From positions 1-46,080 of the forward strand of contig JAFXTH010000020.1 in NCBI GenBank assembly GCA_017525035.1: a stretch of DNA of 46,080 bases. The letters run 5' to 3'. The notes beneath the pieces are model-generated. The model worked only from the letters and a program-made list of their open reading frames with translations. It did not search any database and was not told the DNA's origin. The DNA is from Bacilli bacterium (GTDB lineage Bacteria; Bacillota_I; Bacilli_A; RF39; UBA660). Numbering within the stretch: the stretch's first letter is position 1; each line of letters begins with the position of its first letter. Both the position numbers and the translations under genes were made by a program. This document shows positions 1 to 9,000 of this stretch, in pieces.

Positions 1-366
1 AACATTCCACATATAATATCTTTCTACTGCAGCGATTAACATGACCATTGCAAAAATAATAATTGCAAATATGGATGTTTCTTTTATTAGCTTTTTCTTA
101 GAAAACTTCTTATAATAACTCACAACGTCATCAGAATCCTCTGTATTATATCCAGCTAATAATTCGTTAACACTGACGTCTAAAACGTCTGCAAGTGGTC
201 TTAATAAAGTAATATCTGGAGCAATATCTCCTGTTTCCCATTTTGATACAGTTTTATTGGATACGTCTAATATTTCGGCTAGTTTCATTTGAGTCATCTT
301 TTTGCTTTTCCTTAATGTTACCAAATGCTGTCCCATTTTGACCAAATCTGTTCTTTCAACGCTCAT
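1..366 (-). CDS. XRE-family transcriptional regulator with C-terminal membrane segment (partial at left edge)
   Basis: The frame starts with ATG at 366 behind an AGGAAGGTGAT ribosome binding site and stays open to base 1, so the C terminus is missing. Residues about 8-65 form a Cro/CI-type helix-turn-helix: the run MTQMKLAEILDVSNKTVSKW is the classic recognition region, followed by the P-D-I-x-x-L-x-x-L-A motif. After a basic KKFSKKK stretch comes a hydrophobic segment (FAIIIFAMVMLIA), so the DNA-binding domain appears tethered to the membrane. Known relatives are membrane-linked XRE repressors that often control nearby genes; the target here is unknown. The 47-codon gene at 447-590 lies 80 bases upstream on the same strand and could be co-transcribed. 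Confidence 0.88.
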   Translation of the reverse strand, partial: MSVERTDLVKMGQHLVTLRKSKKMTQMKLAEILDVSNKTVSKWETGDIAPDITLLRPLADVLDVSVNELLAGYNTEDSDDVVSYYKKFSKKKLIKETSIFAIIIFAMVMLIAAVERYYMWNV

Positions 367-446
367 GTTATCACCTTCCTAGGCATATTGATATAATGAT
401 ACTATGAATAAGAAAGTTTGTTATAAAAGTCTACATTTTGCTAACA

Positions 447-590
447 TTAATTAAACCATGTTTTCTTTTTTAAATAACTAATTGGTATTTCATTGAATAT
501 TAATCTACTTCTATAAGCATCATATTCTGATATTAACTTCTTTATTCTTTCACACGTCAGCGATGTAATTAAATATTCATGTTCATTCAT
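447..590 (-). CDS. Small 47-residue protein of unknown function
   Basis: An ATG at 590 sits about seven bases behind a good AAGGAG ribosome binding site (near 598-603) and opens a 47-codon frame ending in TAA at 447-449. The product is charged, with the segment CERIKKLISEYDAYRSRL likely helical, and ends in KKKTWFN. It has no signal peptide or membrane segment. I do not recognise a family. It lies between the broken ftsW end and the XRE gene, all on the minus strand, so it may be co-transcribed with the regulator. The ribosome binding site is the main reason to believe it; its short length leaves real doubt. Confidence 0.5.
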   Translation of the reverse strand: MNEHEYLITSLTCERIKKLISEYDAYRSRLIFNEIPISYLKKKTWFN

Positions 591-671
591 ACGTTTACTC
601 CTTTCTTACATAATAAAACACACCAGAAGTGCGCTATCATAAGAATACAAAATGCAGACAATAAAAGTAAA

Positions 672-708
672 TCTCAAATATTGAGAATTGCTCTCAAATA
701 TAGAGAAT
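672..708. repeat. Tandem pair of 17-bp near-palindromic repeats at the ftsW break
   Basis: Two copies, 672-688 (TCTCAAATATTGAGAAT) and 692-708 (TCTCAAATATAGAGAAT), differ at one base and are spaced 20 bp, two helical turns. Each has dyad symmetry (TCTCAA/TTGAGA arms in the first copy). They lie directly beside the point where the ftsW reading frame stops matching its family. They could be paired operators for the downstream XRE regulator or recombinase sites; the sequence does not decide between these. Confidence 0.6.
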
Positions 709-1439
709 CATCGCCATCGATTAATTTCACCAGGCCCTATTGCATACAAACTTTGAATTATTTGAAAACCTGTTCCTAATGGATCACTCCATGGATCTAT
801 AAAAGATGTTATTCTATCCATTCGGTATGGTGCAGCGACAATAAGACCTACTATTCCAAATATTCCAATTAGAAATAAAGTTACAAAAAATTTATAGCTA
901 ACTCCAGCAATAAATAGTAAGGCTAAAATACTTACAACTATAATCATACCTGTTCCGAAATCAGGTTGTAACATGATAAGTCCAAAAACTAAGAAAACAA
1001 TAAAAAGTACAGGAAATACTCCTTTTTTAATATCTTTAATAAACTTATTAGATTTTGATAAATACTTACTAACTAATATTATTAAACTAATCTTAGCAAA
1101 CTCACTAGGTTGTACCCCAAATGATCCAATACCAAACCAACTTCTACTTCCATTTCTTACACTACCTATTCCTGGTATTAAGACAAGTATTAATAATATT
1201 AAGCAAACAATAAAAATCTTAAAAGCATTTTTGTAATAGAATCCTATATCAATCTTATTTATTAAATATATAAGAAATAAACCTACTATAAAAAATAGAC
1301 CTTGATTAATCACATATTTAAAAGGATTACCAAACTTATACATAGCCCATACACTAGATGAAGAATAAATCATTACTATACCAAATAATATTAATATTAT
1401 AGAAACGATAAACAAATAAAGACCATATTTCTTATTCAT
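708..1439 (-). CDS. FtsW/RodA/SpoVE-family lipid II polymerase, C-terminally truncated
   Basis: This is a SEDS-family peptidoglycan glycosyltransferase that works with a class B PBP at the membrane. ATG at 1439 follows AGGTGATTT. Family marks are NGSRSWFGIGSFGVQPSEFAK (about residues 96-116), LQPDFGTG, the PWSDPLGTGFQIIQSLYAIGPG stretch in two parts, and about eight membrane segments. Full members are roughly 360-400 residues; this one stops at 243. After the invariant GPG it reads EINRWR and stops, whereas family members continue with a glycine-rich loop and two more membrane segments. No other frame downstream restores the family sequence. It sits downstream of mraY, with a terminator between. 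It is probably non-functional unless the missing end lies elsewhere after a rearrangement; a contig mis-join is also possible. Confidence 0.85.
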   Translation of the reverse strand: MNKKYGLYLFIVSIILILFGIVMIYSSSSVWAMYKFGNPFKYVINQGLFFIVGLFLIYLINKIDIGFYYKNAFKIFIVCLILLILVLIPGIGSVRNGSRSWFGIGSFGVQPSEFAKISLIILVSKYLSKSNKFIKDIKKGVFPVLFIVFLVFGLIMLQPDFGTGMIIVVSILALLFIAGVSYKFFVTLFLIGIFGIVGLIVAAPYRMDRITSFIDPWSDPLGTGFQIIQSLYAIGPGEINRWR

Positions 1440-1471
1440 TAAATCACCTAATATATTTTATATTTAATAAA

Positions 1472-1497
1472 AGAAAAAAAGAACTTAAAGTTCTTTT
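1472..1497 (-). terminator. Intrinsic terminator after mraY
   Basis: On the minus strand a stem AAAGAAC / GTTCTTT (1478-1484 with 1490-1496, short loop) is followed by a T run. It overlaps the mraY stop codon and separates mraY from the ftsW-type gene. Confidence 0.75.
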
Positions 1498-2482
1498 ATA
1501 GCCAAACACCGAAGTATACTCCAGCCATAGTAAGTATTAATCCTACTACCCAGAACAACTTAACTATATCTGTTTCACACCATCCTAATTTTTCAAAATG
1601 GTGATGAAGTGGTGTCATTAAGAATAATTTTTTATGGAATGCAAACATCCACAATACTTGTAGTATTACACTTAATGTTTCTACAACAAACACACTTGCA
1701 ACAATTAATAATGTTATTTCTCTGTGTGTTAAAATTGCAACAGCAGCCATTACTGCTCCTAAAGCAAGTGAACCTGTATCACCCATAAATATCTTTGCTG
1801 GATGTGTATTAAATATCAAGAATCCCATTAATGATCCAACTAAGATAAATATAAATATTCCAATTTCTTGGTAACCAACTACTATTGAAATAAGTCCAAA
1901 TGCTATAAATGCTATTGCTGATAAACCACCAGCTAAACCATCAAGTCCATCAGTTAAGTTAACTGCATTTGAAGCTCCTATCAAGATAAACAATAAGAAT
2001 ACTCCATAGAACCAACCCATTTCTATGTTGATTCCTAACGTTGATGATATTAATGCTGTCTTTCCTCCACTTTGCATATACAAATAGAAGAATACCAAAG
2101 CAATTATTAATTGTAAAAATAGTTTTTGATATGTTGTAAGTCCCTCATTGTTATTTTTCTTAATACTTAAGAAGTCATCCAAGAATCCAATAAATGCATA
2201 TCCCATAAATACAAATAATATAATAATAAGTTCTGGTGTTAATTCCAGTTTTTTCATATATATTAATGCAATCGTAATTATTATTGTTGGTACAACAAAT
2301 ATTAAACCTCCCATTGTAGGAGTTCCTTCTTTTTTCTTATGATTTTCTCCAACAAATGCACTTATTCTTTGTCCTATTTTCTTTCTTCTTAGAATAGGGA
2401 TTAAAAATAAACCTAATACTATAGCAAATAAGAAACCAATCATAATTGCAAATACTGATTTTGTTAATAATAGTATTCCCAT
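1496..2482 (-). CDS. mraY: Phospho-N-acetylmuramoyl-pentapeptide transferase (MraY)
   Basis: MraY transfers phospho-MurNAc-pentapeptide from UDP to undecaprenyl phosphate, making lipid I at the inner face of the membrane. At 328 residues it has the normal family length, with about ten membrane segments. Diagnostic motifs are all present: the EGTPTMGG loop near residue 52, FLDDFLSI (about 99-106), NAVNLTDGLDGLA (about 173-185), FMGDTGS near 233, and MTPLHHHFEKLGW near 290-302, which holds the catalytic aspartates and histidines. ATG at 2482 follows GAGGTG. A promoter lies at 2504-2532 and a terminator at 1472-1497, so it can be its own unit. In many Firmicutes mraY sits in the dcw cluster beside PBP, murD, ftsW and murG; here only the PBP and ftsW-type neighbours remain. 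Confidence 0.98.
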   Translation of the reverse strand: MGILLLTKSVFAIMIGFLFAIVLGLFLIPILRRKKIGQRISAFVGENHKKKEGTPTMGGLIFVVPTIIITIALIYMKKLELTPELIIILFVFMGYAFIGFLDDFLSIKKNNNEGLTTYQKLFLQLIIALVFFYLYMQSGGKTALISSTLGINIEMGWFYGVFLLFILIGASNAVNLTDGLDGLAGGLSAIAFIAFGLISIVVGYQEIGIFIFILVGSLMGFLIFNTHPAKIFMGDTGSLALGAVMAAVAILTHREITLLIVASVFVVETLSVILQVLWMFAFHKKLFLMTPLHHHFEKLGWCETDIVKLFWVVGLILTMAGVYFGVWL

Positions 2483-2503
2483 TTTTTCACCTCAAGCCAA
2501 TTA

Positions 2504-2532
2504 ATTTTATCATATATATTAATAAATGTCAT
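2504..2532 (-). promoter_or_regulatory. Putative sigma-A promoter for mraY
   Basis: On the minus strand ATGACA (2527-2532), a 17-bp spacer and TAAAAT (2504-2509) match the vegetative consensus, about 25 bases upstream of the mraY start. Confidence 0.5.
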
Positions 2533-2600
2533 CTTCTTTTATATATTTATTCAAACATCAATATAAATATACAACTTATTAAAAAATAAAGTCAATAATT

Positions 2601-2648
2601 AATAAGCACTCTCTTGGTTAATTGACAATGCTTATTTAATATTATACT
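2601..2648 (+). promoter_or_regulatory. Promoter and inverted repeat upstream of the ABC transporter
   Basis: TTGACA at 2622-2627 and TATACT at 2643-2648 (15-bp spacer, slightly short) could drive the ABC genes. An inverted repeat, AATAAGCA (2601-2608) and TGCTTATT (2629-2636), straddles the -35 box and is a plausible operator. ABC-2 operons of this kind are often controlled by GntR or MerR repressors, but no such gene is adjacent. Confidence 0.45.
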
Positions 2649-2672
2649 CTATAATAAAGAGGTGAAAAGAAA

Positions 2673-3362
2673 TTGAAGGACTTAATCGTATTACAAAATA
2701 TTACAAAAAAATATGGAAAAAAAGTTGCTCTTAGAAATGTTAGTATCTCTATTGGAAAAGGAAAAATAATTGGTTTATTAGGTCCTAATGGTAGTGGTAA
2801 AACTACTTTAATAAAAACAATAATGAGAATTATAAAACAACAGGAAGGACAAATTTACATCTGTGGAGAAAAAGCTAGTTATTTAACAAGAAAATACATA
2901 TCTTTTATGCCAGATAGAGAATTTCTATATGATAGCATGACTATTAAAGATGCTATGGACTATTATAGAGATATGTTTAATGATTTTGACTATGAATATG
3001 CTACAGAATTATGTTACAAGTTAAAATTATATCCTGAAGAAAACATAAAAGAATTATCTAAAGGTAATAAAGAAAAAGCAGTGCTTATGCTTACACTTGC
3101 AAGAAAAGTACCTATTTATTTATTGGATGAACCGCTAGGAAGCTTAGATCCTCTAATTAAACATGAAATGCTAACAGTAATTAAAGAAGCATCTAATAAA
3201 GAGAATATAATACTTATTTCAACACATTTAATTAAAGATACTGAATCAATATTAGATGATGCAATATTCTTAAACAGAGGAGAAATAGCTGCACAGTTTA
3301 ATTTAAAAGAATTAGGTAAAGATCTAGAAACTTACTATTTGGAGGTGTTCAGCAATGTTTAA
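2673..3362 (+). CDS. ABC transporter ATP-binding protein
   Basis: This is the ATPase of a two-gene ABC-2-type exporter. Walker A is GPNGSGKTT at about residues 37-45, Walker B is IYLLDEPLGSLDP around residues 149-161, and a switch histidine is in LISTHLIKD. The signature motif is unusual (LSKGNKEK in place of LSGGQ), as in YtrB- and BcrA-like small exporters. Length (229 residues) fits that group. The start is TTG at 2673, eight bases behind GAGGTG; there is no better in-frame ATG upstream. It overlaps the permease gene by 8 bases, indicating translational coupling. The substrate cannot be read from the sequence; relatives export lipids, peptides or antimicrobials. Confidence 0.93.
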   Translation: MKDLIVLQNITKKYGKKVALRNVSISIGKGKIIGLLGPNGSGKTTLIKTIMRIIKQQEGQIYICGEKASYLTRKYISFMPDREFLYDSMTIKDAMDYYRDMFNDFDYEYATELCYKLKLYPEENIKELSKGNKEKAVLMLTLARKVPIYLLDEPLGSLDPLIKHEMLTVIKEASNKENIILISTHLIKDTESILDDAIFLNRGEIAAQFNLKELGKDLETYYLEVFSNV

Positions 3363-4077
3363 TTATATTAAATGGGAATTAAAAGATTTTCTAAAAAAAG
3401 GATATAAATTATTCTTATTTGTAATTGCTATATTTGTATTATTCTTAATATTACCAATTGATGCTAAAAGTAGTGGTAGTAACCCACTAATAGGACTTGT
3501 AACATTGCTATATAGTTTAATATTTATGGCTTCCCTATTTGGATCATATTTTGTTGGAACATATAAAGTAAATAAATCATTTAATAAGAAAACATTTTTA
3601 TTAGAAAGTATGATTCCAATATCTGCTAAAAAGATTCTTTTAGCAAAATATTTATTTGGTATATTAATTAATTTATTCTACCTTTTAACAGCATTACTTG
3701 CATTAATAATATTTGTTATTAAAGGTGTTGGACTTGAAAATACTTTTGAAGGCTTAAAATTTTTATTTGAGAACCTAGACCTTGTAGTATTCCTTAAATT
3801 AGCAGTTACATTGTTTATTACTTCATTAACATTTATGTCATCTGTTGTATTATTCTATGTATTAATCAAATGTATATTTCCAAAGAGTAACAATTGGATT
3901 GTTGGAATAATTCTTACAATAATAACAATATATATATTAAGTTTCTATTCAAATACATTTGTAGATTTAAGAGAAGTAAGCATTTATGCATATTGGGCTG
4001 TATTCTTAGGAATATCTGCAGTATGTTATTGGATAACATCTTACTTAATAGAAAACAAACTAGAAATATATAATTAA
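3355..4077 (+). CDS. ABC-2-type transporter permease
   Basis: A 240-residue protein with six predicted membrane helices (for example LFLFVIAIFVLFLIL near residue 19 and a last one near residue 215) and short loops, the layout of ABC-2 permeases. It starts inside the end of the ATPase gene behind a GGAGGTG ribosome binding site, so the two form one unit and most likely one transporter. The strong bidirectional terminator at 4077-4104 closes the unit. No specific family motif identifies the substrate. Confidence 0.85.
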   Translation: MFNYIKWELKDFLKKGYKLFLFVIAIFVLFLILPIDAKSSGSNPLIGLVTLLYSLIFMASLFGSYFVGTYKVNKSFNKKTFLLESMIPISAKKILLAKYLFGILINLFYLLTALLALIIFVIKGVGLENTFEGLKFLFENLDLVVFLKLAVTLFITSLTFMSSVVLFYVLIKCIFPKSNNWIVGIILTIITIYILSFYSNTFVDLREVSIYAYWAVFLGISAVCYWITSYLIENKLEIYN

Positions 4078-4104
4078 AAATCAGTTTTATAACTGATTTT
4101 TTTT
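4077..4104. terminator. Bidirectional intrinsic terminator
   Basis: Stem AAAATCAGTT / AACTGATTTT around the loop TTAT (4087-4090), followed by eight Ts on the plus strand and a T run on the minus strand. It lies between the convergent ABC permease and PBP genes and can serve both. Confidence 0.85.
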
Positions 4105-6007
4105 ATCCTAAAAATATTCTTACTTTACTATTTATATCTATTTTTTCACCAGCTTTTGGCGATTGTTCAACTATTTTATCTCCACTTCCTGATACTTCTA
4201 ATTCAGTAGGATATAAAAGCCTACTAGCTTCTTTAATAGATAATCCTATAACATTTGGAACAGTAATGTACGTTATATCATCCCATTGTCTTACTTTTTC
4301 TATGCCGCCATCTTGTTTTGGAATTTTTAATATATCGATAATATCAAGTAATATTTTCTTAGCAATTGGCGCTGTTGTATAACTTGATAAAAGTGCCGTA
4401 TGCTTAGGATTATCAATTGCAAGATATAAAACTGCCTGTGGAGCATTTGCAGGAACAACAGCCATAAAACTCATTATGTAATTGTTTACTAAATACTTAC
4501 CATTTTCTACTTTTTGAGCAGTACCTGTTTTACCTCCTACTCTATAGCCATCAATATAAGCATATTTTCCTCCACCACGTGCTACAACGCTTTCCAGTGC
4601 ATATCGCATTGTACTACTTGTTTCCTTACTAATCGTCTTTCTTACAAATTTCTTATCATATGATTTTATAACACTATTGGTCTGTGGTTCTAATATACTT
4701 TTAACAATATATGGTTTATACAAATTACCACCATTAACAACCGCACTAACTGCTGTTACTTGCTGAATAGGTGTAACACTAACCCCCTGACCAAAAGCTG
4801 TTGTAGCAAGCTCTAAATCCCCTACTTTATCAAGTGGAAAAATAATACCTTCACTTTCACCATTTAAATCTATTCCTGTTTTATGACCAAAACCAAATAA
4901 ATCAATATATGAAAATAATCTTTCTTTTCCTAAGAGATTTCCTAATCTTACAAAACCAGGATTACATGAGTTTTCTAGTACCTGAAGAAATGTCTGAAGA
5001 CCATGTCCGCTAGGCTTCCAACAACCTATCCTTGTACCATTTATTTTGACACTACCAGTATCATAAAAAGTATCCTTAAATAAATCGACAACTTTCTCTT
5101 CTACTGCTGCCGACGTAGTTATTATTTTAAAAGTACTTCCTGGCTCATATGAGGCCCATATTGGAAGATTTCTATTAATTGTTTCAATATCATATTCTTG
5201 ATAATTATTTGAATCAAAATTCGGCCTAGAACTCATTCCTAATACTTCACCCGTATTAGGATCCATAACAACTGCAAGAGCCATGTCTGGAGAAAACATA
5301 GAAACAATATTATCTAGTTCCCTTTCTAGTGATTGTTGTATCCTAATATCAATCGTTAATGATATATTCATTCCCTGTTGTGGTGCAACATAAATATCAG
5401 ATAGTTTTAAACTATTACCTTTTGCATCACTAAAATACTTTATCGCACCATCAACACCAGTTAAATATTTATCATATTCTGCCTCAAGTCCCGATAAACC
5501 TTGATTATCAATTCCAACATATCCCAAAACATGAGAAAGCATAGTTCCATAAGGATAATATCTTTTAGATTCTTTAACTAGATATACTCCTTTATAATTT
5601 AATTTTTCTATTTTATCTGCAATCTCATAAGATAACTGTCTTCCAAAAGGATGCACCCTATCTATTGAAACTTCTTTATAAACATGTTTATCCATCTCTT
5701 CTTTAGAAACATTTAATATACGTGAAAGATTAAAAGATACTTCTTCTTTATTTTCTAGTTGTGACGGAATAAGTACTAAGCTAGTAGTAGTAATGTTATC
5801 TGCAAGAATTTCTCCATTTCTATCTAAAATAAGCCCTCTATCAGCAGATAAAGGAAGGTTTCTACTCCATAAATCATTAGCTTTTTCATTTAACTTTGAA
5901 TATTCAATTATTTGAATATATATAACTCTTAAAATAATAACGATTAATAAAAAAACTAATATTAAGAAAAAAGCTCTTACTCTTTCATCAATTTTTTTAA
6001 TAAACAT
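4103..6007 (-). CDS. Class B penicillin-binding protein with PASTA domain (FtsI/SpoVD/PBP2B type)
   Basis: A peptidoglycan transpeptidase anchored by one N-terminal membrane helix (residues about 12-33). The dimerisation region follows, with the DRGLILDRNG motif at about 56-65. The transpeptidase domain has all three active-site motifs: STFK (Ser291, Lys294), SCN (347-349) and KTG (493-495, in GGKTGTAQK). A single PASTA domain occupies residues about 579-634 (VPNVIGLSIKEA, then QSPKAGEKI). Length 634 is normal for SpoVD/PBP2B. ATG at 6007 follows GGTGATAAA. It would work with an FtsW- or SpoVE-type polymerase, so the truncated ftsW-type gene nearby matters. Vegetative divisome (pbpB) and sporulation (spoVD) roles cannot be separated here. 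Confidence 0.95.
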   Translation of the reverse strand: MFIKKIDERVRAFFLILVFLLIVIILRVIYIQIIEYSKLNEKANDLWSRNLPLSADRGLILDRNGEILADNITTTSLVLIPSQLENKEEVSFNLSRILNVSKEEMDKHVYKEVSIDRVHPFGRQLSYEIADKIEKLNYKGVYLVKESKRYYPYGTMLSHVLGYVGIDNQGLSGLEAEYDKYLTGVDGAIKYFSDAKGNSLKLSDIYVAPQQGMNISLTIDIRIQQSLERELDNIVSMFSPDMALAVVMDPNTGEVLGMSSRPNFDSNNYQEYDIETINRNLPIWASYEPGSTFKIITTSAAVEEKVVDLFKDTFYDTGSVKINGTRIGCWKPSGHGLQTFLQVLENSCNPGFVRLGNLLGKERLFSYIDLFGFGHKTGIDLNGESEGIIFPLDKVGDLELATTAFGQGVSVTPIQQVTAVSAVVNGGNLYKPYIVKSILEPQTNSVIKSYDKKFVRKTISKETSSTMRYALESVVARGGGKYAYIDGYRVGGKTGTAQKVENGKYLVNNYIMSFMAVVPANAPQAVLYLAIDNPKHTALLSSYTTAPIAKKILLDIIDILKIPKQDGGIEKVRQWDDITYITVPNVIGLSIKEASRLLYPTELEVSGSGDKIVEQSPKAGEKIDINSKVRIFLG

Positions 6008-6039
6008 TTTATCACCGCTAAAATATATGTTTGTACAAT

Positions 6040-6066
6040 AAAAAAAGAACTATTTCTAGTTCTTTT
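6040..6066 (-). terminator. Intrinsic terminator closing the SipW/TasA-like operon
   Basis: On the minus strand the stem AAAGAACTA / TAGTTCTTT with a short loop is followed by a long T run. It overlaps the stop codon of the 1780-residue gene and separates this operon from the PBP gene. Confidence 0.85.
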
Positions 6067-9000
6067 AATTATTTTTTTCAATCATGATCTCTCTAAACTT
6101 TTGGATTGTTTCCATATCTTCAGTAGGATTGCTGCTTCCTTTTAAGAACCACGCAACTACATCTTCAGAACCATCATTACTTGCATTTCTAATTGCTTGC
6201 TTTAAGTATATAAATTTCTTATCGTTACTACCTTTTGCAAGATAGAATCTAGTTCTTTCACGAAGACCGAAGAATACAGTCAATTCATAATCACGATACC
6301 TATCTTCTTCAGATACACCAAGTAATCCTTCAAGAAGGTATGCAAGTGTTCCTGTCCTATCAGCACCAATTCTACAATGGAAGTATAGTGAGAAGTCTTC
6401 ATTATTTTCATCTGCTTCAATAAATTCATTCATAACTCTTAAAAGAGCATTTCTTGCTAATAAATAATTTGCATTATCACTATCATAATCAATTGCATAA
6501 TGAATTATTTCAAATGTAGTACCTGTTGAAGTAATATTTGTTCCTACTCTATCCTCATTAGATTGAACCTCAGAAGGACCACGTAAATCCATTTCATGTG
6601 TGATTCCAAGTTTAGTATAGTACTGAACACTATTTCCGCTACCACCAAAGATTTTTTCACCTCTGTATAGTTTTCCATATTTAATAGTACCAGTAACATC
6701 ATTATTATCTTCGTCTTTATAAGATACTGCTAAACCACCTAAATCACGAACATTACGTGTTTTATATATTCCATCAGCATTGTCGATTGATAGAATTCTT
6801 CTTTCACCATATGCATAGAATTTACCGTTTTGTGAAGTATCACTATTTAATTCCCAATAATATGTTGTACCAGGAATTACGTTATAAATCTTACCACTAT
6901 CTACGCTAACATATGTTGCTACACCTTTTTTTGTATTGTTTTCAACATCATATTCGTAAACTGTAATATCACCAGTTACTCCAGTATCGTATTTATTTGG
7001 TTGATCACAATATACCTTTGTACCAGACGATGGAAGTTCTGTGTCTCTATTATCATTTGTGAAATATACACAATTATTTGTATTTAAGTTATTTGTCATT
7101 GCTGTATCAAATGAAGCATGGCTAGAGTCGGTTTGACCTGCACTCCATGAATCAATATTATTAAAGTATGTTCTAATAGGCGTTGGCATGATATCAAATG
7201 TTTCAACATCTGCTGATACTTGAACATTGATTGTTACTGTCTTCGTATCATGTGATCTAGTACCTGTTAATACAACTGTTGTATGTCCAGGACCAACTGC
7301 AGTAACTACTCCAACAGAACTAACTGTTGCAACATCAGTAGAACTACTAGAATATGTAAATGGTTCGATACTAAGGACATTTGTAACATTTATTGTTTCA
7401 TTTTCACCAACAACTAAATCAATTGTTTCATTAGTTATAGTTGCAGATGTAACTGAAGGAGTCCATTTAGCAAAATATTCATCATCACCATCAGGAATAG
7501 TATCTCCTTCAACAACTAATGTATCAAATGTATTTTCTAAATACCACCCATCAAACACAAAGCCATTTCTAACAGGTGTTGGTAAGCCGCTAACAGCATT
7601 TCCAGGTTCTACTGAAATTGATGTAGGGCTTACTGTACCTTGATTAGCATTTAATGAAATTGTGTATGAATCAGGTGTACTTGATAATGTGTAATATAAA
7701 TTATGATATGTAGTAGTACCAATTGTTTCATTTTCTTCTACTTCTACAGCACCATCTTCAACGTTATTAATCTTTGTTTTATCATTTACTGCTGCGACAG
7801 TTCCTTTTAAAGTTCCATCATAGAATGAATAGTTAACTGTTGAATATACACCATAACCTTTTTCACCAGCTGAACCTGCACCACGAATTGTTGGTGTATT
7901 TTTATTGTGTGCACCATTTTCTTCTCCAATAGTGAATGTTCCACCAGTAACTTTAACTCCGCTGTATGATGCTGATATAATTGTTCCGCCTTTTATTGTT
8001 AAAGTACCACCAGTACTTTGAACTGTAGCTCTTCCAGAGTTTGTAGTATTATTTTCAAGGATTACATCTCCTGAAATCTCTAAAATTCCTTTATCATTAT
8101 ATAATGCTTGTCTTTTGTAAGCAGTTATACGACCACCAGAAACATACATCTTACCGTTTTGTTCATTGTTGATTACACCTTGCTCAACGCCAGTTCCAAT
8201 TGAAACAGTTCCACCACTTATGTAAATAGTACCTTTATTATTTTGAATTGCTTGGAAACTATTATGTAAAATCTCTCCACCTGTAATTTTAATAACTGCA
8301 TTAGCATGATTATTAGCAATTACACGTTGTTGATCGTTTGAACCATTACGTATCAAATGTCCATTTTTAATTTCGATTGTTCCACTGTTGTCAATAATCT
8401 TACCTGATGAAGCACTTAAAGTATAGTCTTGTAAGTCAAATACGATATTCTGACCTGCTGCTACAGATGCGTTTACTCCATCAATGTCTTTTAATACTGT
8501 TATTGTTGTTTCTGTGCCATTTGTAGGAACAGCATTTATAGCTTCTTGCAATGTATCATAGAAAACATGACCAATCTTTGCAACTTTACTATCAGATTCC
8601 CACCTAGCTACATAAGTTTCATCTTCTAAAGGTACCCTAGTCTCATCAACTGGAGTATCACCTATATACCAAGCATCAAATACATGACCTTCGTATGTTG
8701 GTGTTGGAAGTTCCCCAACAGCACTACCTTCCTCAACAGATTTTGTTAAAAGTGATACTGTTCCACCATTAGGATCAAATGTAATTGTATATAAATCAAG
8801 ATTAGTATAATGCGCATGATATGTAGCATTTCCTAATATAAGTGTATGCTCATCAATTTGAGTTCCACCTTCAGCCTCAGTGAACCAACCAACAAATCTC
8901 AATCCTGTCTTACTTGTAGTTGGTAAAGTTCCGATTTCAGTATTATAATCTCCTGTTATATCATCTACTGCACTTCCACCATGTGTATTAAATGTGATTG

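Noticed and set aside
708..780. Simple frameshift as cause of the short ftsW-type gene
   Set aside because: I read the other two minus-strand frames downstream of the GPG codon and neither continues the family sequence.
7227..7643. Plus-strand open frame of 138 codons
   Set aside because: It lies inside the giant surface-protein gene, has no start signals and no family features.
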